Of a stretch of DNA of 64,000 nucleotides, positions 45,766-58,900 are shown one piece after another. The notes under the pieces are model-generated. The model worked only from the letters and a program-made list of their open reading frames with translations. It did no database searches and had not been told where the DNA came from. The position numbers and the translations under genes were made by a program. Location: positions 167,760 to 231,759 of the forward strand of contig MNCI01033639.1 in assembly GCA_015680685.1 (NCBI GenBank), given 5' to 3'. The DNA comes from Gnetum montanum. Its lineage: Eukaryota > Streptophyta > Gnetopsida > Gnetales > Gnetaceae. The stretch's first letter is position 1. Every line of letters starts with the position of its first letter.

Positions 45766-46784
45766 AGCAAGGCTAGAAAGATATAAATGGATTCTATGCT
45801 GGAGTAGGAGGAAATTTAAATTGCAATTGCAAAAATCATTAACATAAGAAATAGACATAGCACCATAGTTAAAATTGTGAAAATTAATTTCCCAACACCT
45901 AAGTGCAAGAAGTTGATGCAGGCCTGCTTTGCAAAAATAGTTTTTGAGATTCTAAAATTTTCCATTAGTTAACTAGCTCTCTTCTACACACTACAACTAC
46001 AATTTCAATAAAACCCAAAATAACTTTGATCTATTAAAATATGCTAATGTGAATAATGCATAGATAAACAAAAATATGCAAATAGGTTTTGACAAAAAAT
46101 TCAAGTGAAGGCCTTCTTTCTAGCACCAGAAACTATAGCGACGAAAAAATTCAATGCTAGACATCCAAAAAATTTTGTACAAAATAGTTTAATCTCAAAT
46201 CCAATGGGCCTTGAAAAAGGATGTGAAGCACCTCAAATGGTCTTGTCAATTTCTTGAGGACATAAATGTCTATTACCAAATGTTGTAAAAGAATGAAAAC
46301 TGAGATAGAATGTATGAAAGATAGAGTCAGCATCAAAATGCAGTTGTAAAAAATAAACAGGAAAATGTGGCAAAACATTGCAAAATCTATATTAATTTAT
46401 GGAACAAAATACAAGTTTAGAGGGTACAATAATATGGAACTGCAATTATTCCACTATTCTTGGCAGGACAACGATGAAAGGTTGACATATGGGTAGGTAG
46501 TGTGCATCCTGTAGTCCTCTCAAACATGTTTGGTCCACTTGCTTTAGGTGCCTTTGGTGATCTGCTCTTAAAAGATGGCTCAAGACTCTTATATTTTCTA
46601 CTCCCGAAAGTCTCAAGTTTAGTGAATTGCAATAATGATCCAAAAGTCAAATGCCCTTACAATGTAGCAAATTTTTGTTGAAATAAGGTATGCTCATGCT
46701 ACTCTCTTGCTAGTTAATTCTGCCATGATTGCTGCAAAATTTTTGACAAATTTTGAAGCTTTTGATGCCCAAAATCTACCACGT
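45766..46784. other. no gene seen
   Basis: Neither strand shows a known protein, RNA or repeat. Open frames at 46417-46650 on - are short and without motifs. Confidence 0.4.
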
Positions 46785-47045
46785 ATGAGACACCAACATA
46801 ATTGATCTTTTTGGGCTAAAATACCAACATATTTGGCACTTTCACCACCCAAAAAAAAGTGTAGCCCATGAACCACCAGCGTGATTGATCTTTTTCAACT
46901 AGAATACCAATGTATCTGGCACTTTCACCACCCAAAAAGTGTAGCCCATGAACTACCAACATATTAATCTTTTTCAACTAAAATACCAACATATTTGGCA
47001 CTTTCACCACCCAAAAATGGTAACCCATGAACCACCAACATAATT
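46785..47045 (+). repeat. tandem repeat, about 82 bp, three copies
   Basis: Units share ACCAACATATTTGGCACTTT, CACCACCCAAAAA, GTAGCCCATGAACCACCA and TGATCTTTTTCAACTA. Starts of the TTTGGCACTTTCACC word are near 46829, 46913 and 46995. Confidence 0.8.
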
Positions 47046-47869
47046 GACTTTTCTTGCCAAATTTGATGACAAATTTGGGCTATTTTCTAGCTCAAACTCC
47101 AAGGTAGATGCCACTAACATTTTTGGACTTTTGCTGCCAATTTTACCAAAGCATTTGGATCTTGCTACCAATTTTTGGCAACATATTTACATTTTAAGCT
47201 CCTCGCATTAGCATAGATGAAATTTCAGCATTGTAGGTTGTAAATTCCATCTCATACATTGAAGAAATGCCCAAAATTTTGCAAAAAGAAGGCTTCAGGT
47301 AGGAATTTTTAATAGGAGAATAGGCAATTGTTTTTACCTTCAAAATTCCCATTAAATTACAATGCAAAGTCTTGGCTTTGAGGCTTTCTTTATGCAAAAT
47401 GTAAAATTTCTTTAGGGTGTTTCAAAGCCCAACATGAGGAACAATAAATATGAGTAGCTACCATAACATTATCCAGAATATACTTACCTTTGATAAAGCC
47501 AGTTTGCATTGGAATAATTAGCTAAGGAATAATTGGTTTCAATCTTCTTGCAAGACATTTACCCAAAATTTTATAAATATAATCAAAAGAGTAGTATGAC
47601 ACCAATTACCAATGTGATAAAGATCACCATTCTTAAGAATAAGTTTGATCCTCTATTCATCTCTTGACCAAGAGAACGTTGATATGAAAATATGGGGGGT
47701 GCAGAGGTGGGGGATGGGGGTCGAGAGGGAAGATGAAGGAGGGAGGAGGGTGGTGGGGGGCAATAAATCAAACCTCAAAAAAAAAATATTAATAATGAGT
47801 AAAGAAAATCCAAAGTACATCACAAAGCTCAACAATGAGTAGACAAAGAATAAGGAAAGAAAAAACTTT
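47046..47869. other. no gene seen; purine-rich patch
   Basis: No coding region is supported. A G-rich patch at 47690-47765 (GGGGGG, GAGGGAGGAGGG) gives artificial open frames on both strands. Confidence 0.4.
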
Positions 47870-49330
47870 CAAATTCTAGAACCATCTACTTAGAACTTTA
47901 CAACTAATATGTTGAAAAAATAAGTGAAGAAAATTAATTGTTAGAAAGGAGATAGGTCCCAATCTAACAAAATTTCCATCACTTTTCACATCCATGCTTG
48001 AACTTAAAATAGCAAAAGGATTTGAGACAAAAAGCAATGATAGAACACCAAGATTAGTATTGAAGTGAAAGTAGAACAAATGAAAGATCTTCACCTCATC
48101 ACTTGTTATGGATTTTACATCAAGACTCTTCACCATTGACAATAGCCTTCTTGTTGACACTAATTTCAGTCTTTGAGTTAACAATATGCTTGTCAAACAA
48201 GGAAGAATTTGCCTTCTGAGCTATCTGTCTGAGTTGCTTAATATTGTCTCTACTAGCAGTAAAAACATGCCCAAGAGATTTTGTCTTCTCAAGATTTTTA
48301 TCCTTGACATTAACTTGATTTTTCTTAACTTTAACACAATCTTTTTTCTTGAGCACAAAAAAAAAACAAGCATTAAACAAATGTCCTTCACAATGGCAAA
48401 AATTGCAAGAATTACGGAGATTATAATAATATAATTCTTTCCTCCTACTTGTAATATCAATCCTTTTTTGCAATAAGGTTGATTTCAACCAAAAAATATC
48501 TTTGAAAACCAAATGTAGAAAAAATAGACACCATATGTCTAATGGGACCAAGAAGACTAACAATTTCATGCTCAGCTTTCTAAAGAATTGGCAGAAGATG
48601 GTATAACTCAACAAAACATGAAACTTTAGCATATTCTTCCAATATTTAATATCAAAATCTAAAGCCCACTTATGAATGATCAACATTGCATGTTTATGTA
48701 TAAAAAACCCAAGATCAAAGACACGCTACACTATCAAAGCATTGCCTAACTCAACAAGTAGAAAAAAATAAGAATAATACCTGGTGTGAAGAACTTGGAT
48801 GCCATGTTTTTTCAGCTTATCATTTACCTATGAAAAGAAACTTAGATTCCAAGGTAGATACCCCATTATTTAAATGAACACATTCAGATGAAAGATCAGC
48901 AATCAATGACTTATATACATCAACACAAAGAACAAAATCAGGTATCTTGGCTACATCAACATTACTTGAAAAAAGCCCAACTTTTTTTCTTGCAGCTAGT
49001 AAATCTACATTTGGAGGATCAATAGACATATCTACATAGATAATAGAAGCAGAAATTTCAACATTGGCTGAAGAAGAAGAGAGTTTTATAGAATCCCCCG
49101 TTAGAGAATCCTAGACCAATCAGATCTGCCCAAAACCTTCACACTAAAAAACCACCTGCAGGTAAGCATGCCAAACCCTTGCTGGGGATCTAGGGCCTAG
49201 CAGGCTTCCATCTTCTCCTCCGCGCAGCAAAATCAGCGAAGCACCCTATCAAAGAAGCACCGAAGAGTGACAGCAATGAATGCAAACCAAACCCTAATCA
49301 ATGAAGGCCATTGATATGAAACTATGAAAA
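47870..49330 (-). mobile_element. LINE ORF1-like fragment (DUF4283 and CCHC type)
   Basis: On - a GC-richer leader (about 49100-49330) is followed by a broken frame that resembles the RNA-binding ORF1 of plant LINEs. A DUF4283-like stretch with KHGIQVLHTRYYSYFFLLVE and HKWALDFDIKYWK leads to a CNFCHCEGHLFNAC zinc knuckle at about 48353-48394, then a Lys/Asn-rich tail. No endonuclease or RT follows. The fragment ends about 450 bases downstream of the adaptin stop codon and faces the same way. The LINE assignment is inferred from domain order. Confidence 0.45.
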
Positions 49331-49782
49331 GCTAAACGATATGGAGATCATGAGATCCATAAAACTCATTTCCACGGGCCCACAAAATTTCTACAGGATT
49401 AAGAAGAATCAAGTTCTGGAAAAGTTATAAATTCAACCACATAGTTACAGCTATTTCATATCCTTTATATTAACAAACAAAACAATAAGCACGTGAAGCT
49501 ATATCAACCTCATCTTCCCAAAACAAGACGTCGCTGGTTAATTTCAATTGTATAATGCTTAGATTTTTCACAATTACAATCAAAACAACATATCGTTGAT
49601 TTAAAAAAAGACATACCAACAACCAACAGTAAGAAAACAAATCCGCACGTTCCAAAATGTACTCTGTTTTATCCAAGGAGCAAAACATAAAAAATTAATA
49701 TGTCGACATTGTGTGTGCATGAGGATTTGAATACAAAACTTGAAAAGCAAAGCATACACAATAAATCCACGAAATGTTGCAA

Positions 49783-49936
49783 CCTGGGAACTTCTGTTTC
49801 CGAAGAAGCGGATAACATTGGAGCTCTCCCCGAATCTACCAAAACTACAATTACTTGAACCTGGGAACTTCTAATTCTGAAGAGGCTGATAACATTGGAG
49901 ATCTCCATGAATCTACCAAAACTACAATTACTTGAG
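49783..49936 (-). repeat. 77 bp tandem duplication across the adaptin stop codon
   Basis: 49783-49859 and 49860-49936 are two copies, sharing GATAACATTGGAG and GAATCTACCAAAACTACAAT. On - the copy nearer the gene contains the last two codons, the stop and the first 3' UTR bases. The second copy repeats this in the 3' UTR, about ten substitutions diverged. Confidence 0.85.
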
Positions 49937-52900
49937 AAGGCTTTCTACTGCCTCGAAGAAAAGAGGTGCCATTTCTGTGTTAGGAGTTTTTATTGCACAT
50001 TTCACTCCTGGGTTACTTATCTGAGTGGTGATTTCAATCAATATGGGGATACCACGTGGCAGCTTTGTAGACAGATAAATAGCCTCCTGGTTTGTATCTC
50101 TCAGTGTGCGCTTGGCAATGAAAAACACATTAGCAACAGCAAGCTTTTCCAACATGGTATCCACATTATTTATTACAAGGCTTGGAAAAGCCTTTGCAAT
50201 TTCATGCGAGTCCGGAAGAGACTTCCATGTCTGCATTTCCCATTTCAAACAGTTAACAAATCACTGCTTTAAAGAAAACAAACAGTAATCAAACTAAAAC
50301 ATAAGCTAACATTTTTTTTTTCATAAAAAGGTTGCAATGGAGTCTATGAAGGTTGGCAATTTTCCTGTGAATATTTTCATAATTTCATATTTCCTAGTGA
50401 TGTGGTTTAGCAAAAGCTGAAGCTCAAATGCATATGCCAAATCCTAAATCATTTTTGTGCTGTTTCAGGGATGAAAATCAATGTTACTAAAACCAAAATA
50501 ATATGCGGTACCATATCATACATAATTTTTATTATCTTGGGTTCAGACCAAATTGAAATCATTCCTTCCTATATAAGTATTTAGACATTGCATTTTCAAA
50601 TAGGTATTCATGGCAAGATTGCCTCTCAAACGACGATAGTACTCATGGCACAATGAAAATGTTTGGAATATTTAGATTACTATCTTTTGTTGCAAGAGCT
50701 CAATGTAAAGGTATAGACTCCATATGACATTCTGTTAGTTAAAGAACATGTTTCTTATAGAAATTGCAACTGTTCAGCAGATTATCATATTTAATTTTAT
50801 AAAAAAAAATACTTGTTAGTCCTGAAATACACCTTTCCATGAAAGTTTATAATGCCACTTCAGAAAAAGGATGCTTTCATGAGGGGAAAAAATGGCTTCA
50901 ATATGGATTATTCAAAATGAGATCTAAATTTGAAACCAATGAGCTTTATAAAATTGATCCAAAAGAAGACTCTTAAGAGCATGTGAGAATAAACTATAGG
51001 GAAAAAAAAAAACAATTCTACTAACATCAGGTCTAAGAAGGATCCTTAATGCAAAAGCCTCCTTATGTCTCTTGCAAATGCAATGTGAATTAAAAGTTGT
51101 GATTGTCCGTGCTTGTGTAGAGTCACACTATCTCTTGATTGAGACAAAAAGGTGGATTAATCTTCCAAGAAGAACACACATGTAGATTCAGTGTAGAGGC
51201 CATAGTGGAGGATGGACATGTTTTTTTTACTGTCATTTCTTAATTCATTGAGACTTAAAATATGGCATTCAAGCAAAAGATTTCCTACAAATTTTTGAGC
51301 TACAATTATCGAACTTGGGGCACTTGATGAGATTTTTCAGACTTCTCAAGAACAAATCAAAACCTTGTAAAAGTTTTTTCCCCATGTTGGTTTGTTTATC
51401 CTAGGGCTATCATTTAGAATGATGGTAAGGTGCTCATTTCTTAAGCCATAAGACTTAGGGCACAGCAGCTCAAAAAGATGTTAGGCTTTTGCTCAGCTAC
51501 AAGCCCTCCTAGAAACTCACTTAAAAACTCACTTGGTGGGATGAGCTTCGCACCATCAGGTAATGACCATTTAACCTATAGACCCTTTAAGGTCTCTTGA
51601 GAGCATAATAAAGCATTTCCATTTCAATTTCCAAAGAATAAAAAATAAAACAATAAGAAAAACTGGTGGATCTATCAGATTGCAGTGTCGAACACTGGGC
51701 ATTAGACAGAAGTAACCCATAACATAAGCCTGTAAAAAAAAATTTGAAAATTCTCTTAGAAAGCACTTGGTGGAGGTATCCTGCTATAAAATTAACCGTA
51801 AAATCAATAGGTCAAATACGATATGATGCTAAAACCATGTCCTTACAAAGCATAGCTCACATGATGAATTCAACAAAGCAAGAATTCCTGAATTTACAGT
51901 TGTCTTGTCAACCAGTAGGTTGCAAGTTTGAGCTTCACTTGTTACGTATATCTTATATGAATCTTGAGAAGCTAAAGTTTGGTAAGTAATTTATATAAGA
52001 TCAAATATGTCTGCAAAATCTATTCCAAATTTGAGGCAGCTCCAAAAAAGACAACATAACAACCGATCAAACCAATCAGTATAGAAGACTTGAAAATATG
52101 TATCAAACAATTTCATGAACTTCTTGTGTTGAGGAACAACAATGACAGATTCCTAGCTTATAGAAAAGTTGGACACTGTCAAAGAGAATATTCTTACATT
52201 CTAACCAGATATGATAGGTGCACATGTAAGCACAAGAAGTCAAAAAATGTGTTAGAAGAACCTGTCCAGCTATTTCTATAAAATTATAATGGATGCTATT
52301 ATTCCAATTCTAACACTAATCAGCCCACTAAAAGGCTGATTCTAAAGGTTTAGCAATTAGCACGCACAAGAAGCACAAAAGAAGAAATATTTACAAAAGG
52401 TGTAGCCAAATATGGGATCACAAAAAGACTCTGAGAAGGGTAAGGAAATCCAGTAAAAATAAATGCTCAGACACACCCCGTGAAACAAAAGGGGCAAATA
52501 TTAAGAAATTGAGTAGTCCAACATCAAATGAGATATCTAGAGAGAGGAATAATGGGTAGCGATAAGATGGCATTGTGAAGTCTTGTAAGAATGAAAGACT
52601 TCTCTAAAAGAGAGAAATTTCTTAGTACACATACCTTGAAAAATGAGACCAATTTTATTCACCACCTGTAACAGGGAACAAAGAAAAGCAACAGCAGAAA
52701 ACAAAGAGTTGTGCAATATCTCAAGGAATACAGCCACAAAAATAGGAATTGGATATCAAAGAATCAATGATTTATAATAACTAGAAGCAGGATAGGGATT
52801 CTGGCAATTATGGAGGTTTTGTTCACAACCAAGAAGACCAAAATGTACACTGTAACAGGGAAAGGTAATTGGAAACACCAAAACTAATAGACAAATTGCT

Positions 52901-55900
52901 GGGGATAGGAATGAATACGAGTGAAGCAAAAAGCTACACAGTTATTCAAAAAGCCTTTTTAATAATCAAAAATGTGCAGAAGCGGCTCCATTAGTCAGGG
53001 CAAAACGCTTCAAATGGAAAACAGATTGAAGTGCCTTTAGAACGCTGCAAAGTTTTAGATACACAACGCAATGTCCTTTATCTGAATCTTTTTTCGATCA
53101 AATATACTCAATAATATAAAACTCTGCCGGTCTAAAATTTCATTATATCATCAACATAAAGAATCCATCTATCACCAAAAATCTTTTGCAAAGATTTTAT
53201 ATGAGACGTTTTGCCAAATGCATTCTTTCCAAGGCAGAGGCCACTTCAGATAAAAAATAGCATATATTAATACCTCAAGAAAGGTTGCACGTTCCATTTT
53301 TCCTTCTTCAATGAAGAAGAGATGAAATGGGATTGTGTCATTGAAGTACCATACTGGCTGTTGATTATTTTTCACTGCCACCTGCAGTAGTGTACTTGGA
53401 GGTCCAGGTGATATATTTTGAAACAATGCCATTGGCAAAAGTGTACTTGCCGAGCTTCCAGGCTGTAGTTGTGGCACCTACATTACCACAACACCAAAGC
53501 GAGAACATTGAAATACATATAATTATAAACCTTCATTCAAGAAAAATATCTATAACATTTTCTGATTTTTCATACCTCCAATGGCCCAGCTGCAGCTAGA
53601 CCAAACATATTCTTGTTGAACTGAATCATGAAACCATCCAATGGAGTCATAGAATTGTTTTCAAATTTTAAGCTATAGAATAGTTGACCATCCTTTCGTA
53701 CAAGCTGCCCATTAATCTGAAGGCCCTGGCCCACTGATGATGGGAGTAAAACAGGCAATGGAGACCTGCAAAAGTAGTTCAACAGGAACCATTGATCATA
53801 TGTTTTTTTTTTTCAAAAAAAAAGAAACCCCCTATCAACCTAAAATACTATTGGATAGGTGACATCTAAAAACTGGCTAGTTACCCTGAAGCCGCAGTTG
53901 ACTGTTCCACGGGCACAAGAGCATTGTCCAAGCCAATCAAATCACCAAGAAGATCAGGAACAGGAGCTGCACTTGCAGTTTGAGTAGTGGCTGCTGGTGC
54001 TACCTTTTGTGGTATATTTGCATTACTTGTTGAAACTCGAGCAGGTGAAATAGCAGCTGATGACTCCGATGGACCAGATTCAATTCCATCTGGATATTCT
54101 TCATCTTCTTCTGGTCGTTGAATAGCAGGTTTTACACGACTAACAAAAGCATCTGGAGGTTTGTGATAAACTGAAGCCAGAGTAGCAATATTTGCAAGTA
54201 GTTCATCTAGAAGAGAAGAATCCAGCTGGTTTGAATCATCACTAATAACAGGTTTCTCAGCAAGCACTACATCCTTTGCTGCCTGCAGAACAAATCAAAA
54301 GGAATCCTTAGATTAGATTTCCAAATTTAAACATTCAGAAAAAATAAATAAATAAAAACGATCTGCATAGCGTTAGATATTGAACCTCGGGATCAGTTGA
54401 TAGAAGCCGCCAATATATGTATGCACGATCACGCAGATCAGGATTATCTGTTTCTTGAGTAGCATTGTTAAGTACGACCTGACAAGCAACAAGAACAACT
54501 CTAATGGGCTGAAAAATTTTACTGCAGACTATTATCAATAAATGTTTTCATATGCAACGCAGTAGCAAAATGAAATCGAATCTAAATCACCAATTTAGGA
54601 AAAAACATTCTCATGCAAACAATTTACATTCAGTCATTGACATCTTAGAACATCAATGTCAAAATAAAGTCAACAAATATGTCATTAATATTTTCAAATA
54701 AATCCAACAAAAATTACCTGAATCATTTGTTGAGGTCCTTCAGTGGGTTTCTTTAAAAATAGTTTGACTGTTGCTGTAAGTAACTGTAGTTGAACTTGAG
54801 CTGGTTCCTCGGGAAAGGTCTCTAGAAAGCTTTCCAACAATTCATCAGCATTATCAATCCTTTCTGCATATTCACCAATGATCCAAATCATAGATGCCTG
54901 TAAGGGAAAGGGAGTAAAGGATTAGCTTCTTGCAATATACACGCAAAAGATTCCCTCAACAATCAAATGATGGTAACCATATAATTTATACAAGAAAATA
55001 AAAACTACGAAAAGAACAGAACAGAAACTCATTGAATAAAAAAAAATATTCATAATCCGACTGCAGCCGGTTGCATATATTTTATCTGATGAGTCAACGC
55101 TAACCTTTGCCTCTGGCTCATCTAAAGTATCCAAGCTTTCACAAAGGGTGGCAATAATTGATTCATAGCTGTTACCAGAGACAGAGAAAATGAAATCAGT
55201 TCCATAGTTTGAGTTAGCATCAGACTAGGACAATGAAAAGCCAAGCAAAAAGATCTAACACTCACGTGTTGGGGTATCGCCGAAAGATATCCTTAATTAC
55301 AATGATTGCTTCCTGCACAACATAGTTTACTTTGATCTTTATCAATTCAAGTAATACACTTATACAACGCTCAGCAGCCCTCTCTAATTTGATAGCACAG
55401 CGACCAATGGCACGCACAGCTTTTCGTACAAAGTCAACATCAACTTCCGTTGCATATTCTTTAAATTCTAATAAGACCTGCATGTCCCAAAGAAGCAAAT
55501 GGCATGATTGACACATGTACATCAACATATTGCAAGATTCATCACTGCATATAACCATATCAATTGTTATTATCATTGAAAAAGAACACATAAGAAGACA
55601 AAAGTTCTTTGTGCATGAAAATTATTTCAAAAATGGAGTCTAAAAAGCATAATCACTATAAACAGCATCCACTATGCCCTCACAAAACAGATAAATAAAA
55701 ACATAAATCCAAATTATGACATAATATATACGGATATAATGGTACAAAATTGGTTAAACAAAAAGTATATTAACAGCATATCATAGAATTAGAAAACGTA
55801 ACCGATTATATGATTATATACAGACAAATGAAATACTTCATGCGCTATCACATTTCATGACTATAGCTTAAGCCATAAAGAGATGAAAATCGGTCATCTT

Positions 55901-58900
55901 TATATAAAATTCTAAACAATATATTTTATTTGAGGATGGCTTTCATTCTTTGTGACCAGCTGCGATACTTCTTCGTGATTAGTTTATGGCTTCCTGTCAT
56001 CACGATCTTGCCTGCTGGAGATGTAGAACAATTCTCCTCACTATCATCCATGGACAGATTCTTCGTTGATTCTTCCAAACATCCTGTGATCATTATTGTT
56101 CCTATTATTCTTGTCTCACTCTAATCCCATGTTAGAATTTAGTTTTACACCTCATGGGCAACGGTAATTTACCAGGATCTTACAAGAACAATAATTAAAA
56201 GATCTATTGACTCACAAAGGTTTAATATAAAATATGAATACGAACTACATTATTCACAAAATTAATGTGTAAATACTGGGTTCTTTCATGAGTTCTCGTT
56301 GACTCTTCTTTGTCTTGTGACTGGACTCCTTGCCTTTTCGCTTAATAGTTTTGTACTCAATGTTGGACGAATCACACACTTAAAAGTAATCTTGGTTTCA
56401 CGGGTTACGTACCATGTGAACCAACACAACTGCTCACGAGTCATCACAAACTTTTTCATGATTTATAAATTTATACATTTCCTTGCAATAAAATGGTCTG
56501 TTGCTTAAGGTTGTCAAAAGTATGCGTTAATACATTATATACAAAATACCAATATAGTTTAAAAATTGGAAAAATTAACCATACCTGATCAATATTACGA
56601 TCTGATGCAAGCTTTATCATTATTTCTAGCTTTTCCATCTTAACATAGATTGGATCATTATACTTGCAAAAAAACACCTGTCAGAAAAGACATTATCGAG
56701 ATAAAGAAATTATATATGCACATTGGTAATAGGACAGGACAACATTTTAGCGATAATATGTACCTTAATTTCATGTGCAAGAATAGTTGGTCTTCGTTGA
56801 ACAATAAGGTTAATATTACGCAAAGCAACATACTGAATTTCAGGTTCTGCTGATAGTAGTGTAACTAATGGTGGTGCCATTTTCTTACAAAGGTTCCTGA
56901 CAACATCTGTACTAGTAATAAGCTCCATTTGCTGCAGAATCACCTGCAGTTAACCCTTTCTAAATTGAGATGCAGTATGTAAAAACTTAATAATATGATG
57001 AATTGAAGTTTCCAAGTGTTCAAACCAAACCAATAAACAATGGACTTCAAAACTAAAATTTCTAAATCCACAACTTACACACTCAACTTATCAAAAATAT
57101 CAATATATGGAAAGAGATATAAAACATAAACTCCCTTAAACTTGCCTTGACAGCTGAAAGCACAACAGCACAATTTGCATGCTGAAGCCGAGGAGTAACT
57201 CGCTCAACAATGCTTTCGGCATCCCTGGCATCACTGGCCTTGTATTTTGAGAGAGCATCTAGAATGAATACTTGGCCCCATCTTCATCAGAAGAAATCAC
57301 AGATTATAAAATCATCCTTAAAGTAAACAGGTAGTGTCTTTAGACTCCAGTTTAGCAACAAAGTATGGTTTGGCAATTTTCATATCATAAGAACAAACAA
57401 AAAAAGATATTTATGTTTTACTGTATCATGCTTAGGTTTGAACTATGAAAGCAAAAACTGTATCCAAGCATCCATGGACTGCACATTACAGAGCAAGACA
57501 AAAACATTAACAGGAAAACTGATAATGCACAGAAAATTAATTAAAACATATGATTATCATCCATCAGAATTGCACACACTTTGCCAACGAGGTGGTAGCT
57601 CGGCTGTTTTATCAACTAATAAGTTGCAACATTGAGGTACAACTGAGGCCTTCTGATATCTATGCTATACATATGCCTTTTGGAACACAAGATCCCTGTA
57701 GAGGGAGAGAAATCAATGGCTGTAAACGCAGCAGGTCATACAGGTTCCGTCCAAGTAGCTACAGATAAGGCTAGGAAGATGAGGATGATGACATGCACTA
57801 GCACATAATTTCCTTGTATACTTTTTATTATGTTAAAAAACACCTAAAATTTGTATTGTTTGATGACAAATCATTTTCTTACAAAAACATCAAGTTCAAA
57901 ACATAGATGCCAAAGGCTGGGGAAGGACTATGTATTGACAAGTCTTTAGAAATGAAAAGTACAATACAGCAGGAGTACAAACTAAAGAATGAAAAGCAAA
58001 TCGAAAAATAACTTTTAAAAAGATTCCAACAATACATATAGGTTATGAAATAAAAATCAACAGTATAACGTACTCTGTACATTCATTCAGGGCTGCCAGA
58101 AGCTTAAAAAGTGTGTGACTTGTAATCTCAAAAATTGGTCTACTATTGTTTTCTTGAATCTCTGCTAGAGCTGCAACAGCATTGGCTACCACCATGGGAT
58201 TGCTATCTGAAATCAAGTCCTTAAGAGTCTCTAGAAACCCTCGATCTTCCACCAATTCAGCATTTATGTCATATAGCTTAGCCACACATATAGCAGCAGT
58301 CTTCCGAACATATGGGTCATCATCCTATATGCTCAATACAAAAGAAGATAGCATGCTCAGATATCCAATAATCACAATTTCAAAAAAACTGTAATCGTGG
58401 AGAAAATTTTTATCAAAAAATAATTTTTAGTAATTATAAAAAATACCTTAAGACACCTTTGCAGTGGATCACACAAGTACTCTGTAATCTTGTCAACCCG
58501 AATACAGCCCATGGTCCTTACAGCTAGGGCACGAATCAAAGGATTTGGATCTTGGGAATCCTGGAACGAAACAGCATATGTAAATAATGGGAAAAAATAA
58601 CTGCAAATTTATAAGTTATGAAAATATTTTTAACTTTCTTAAAATATAATGTTTCCATGCCTTGAAATACTGAATTGAAAGTTAACATAAGATCCTAGAA
58701 CTTCCCTAGCTATGGGAAGTCACACCAGAATTCAAGGTCAGCTATCACAACTTTCCTTCCATTTGAAAAAAATTAACAGAATTTCCTTGATAGGATACTA
58801 TCTCACTTGTCATAGGTGCATTTGAGCACCCATAGTCCATGACGGTAGTTTGGTACCTAGGCTGGTGCCCAAATGTTGTAAGTTAAGGGCACAGATCACA

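Noticed and set aside
47645-47842. open frames over the G-rich patch
   Set aside because: They exist on both strands of a purine-rich stretch and have no domain or codon pattern.
57130-57150. a GT donor for exon 5 four bases further into the intron
   Set aside because: It would add four bases and shift the frame, while the GC donor keeps the conserved residues.
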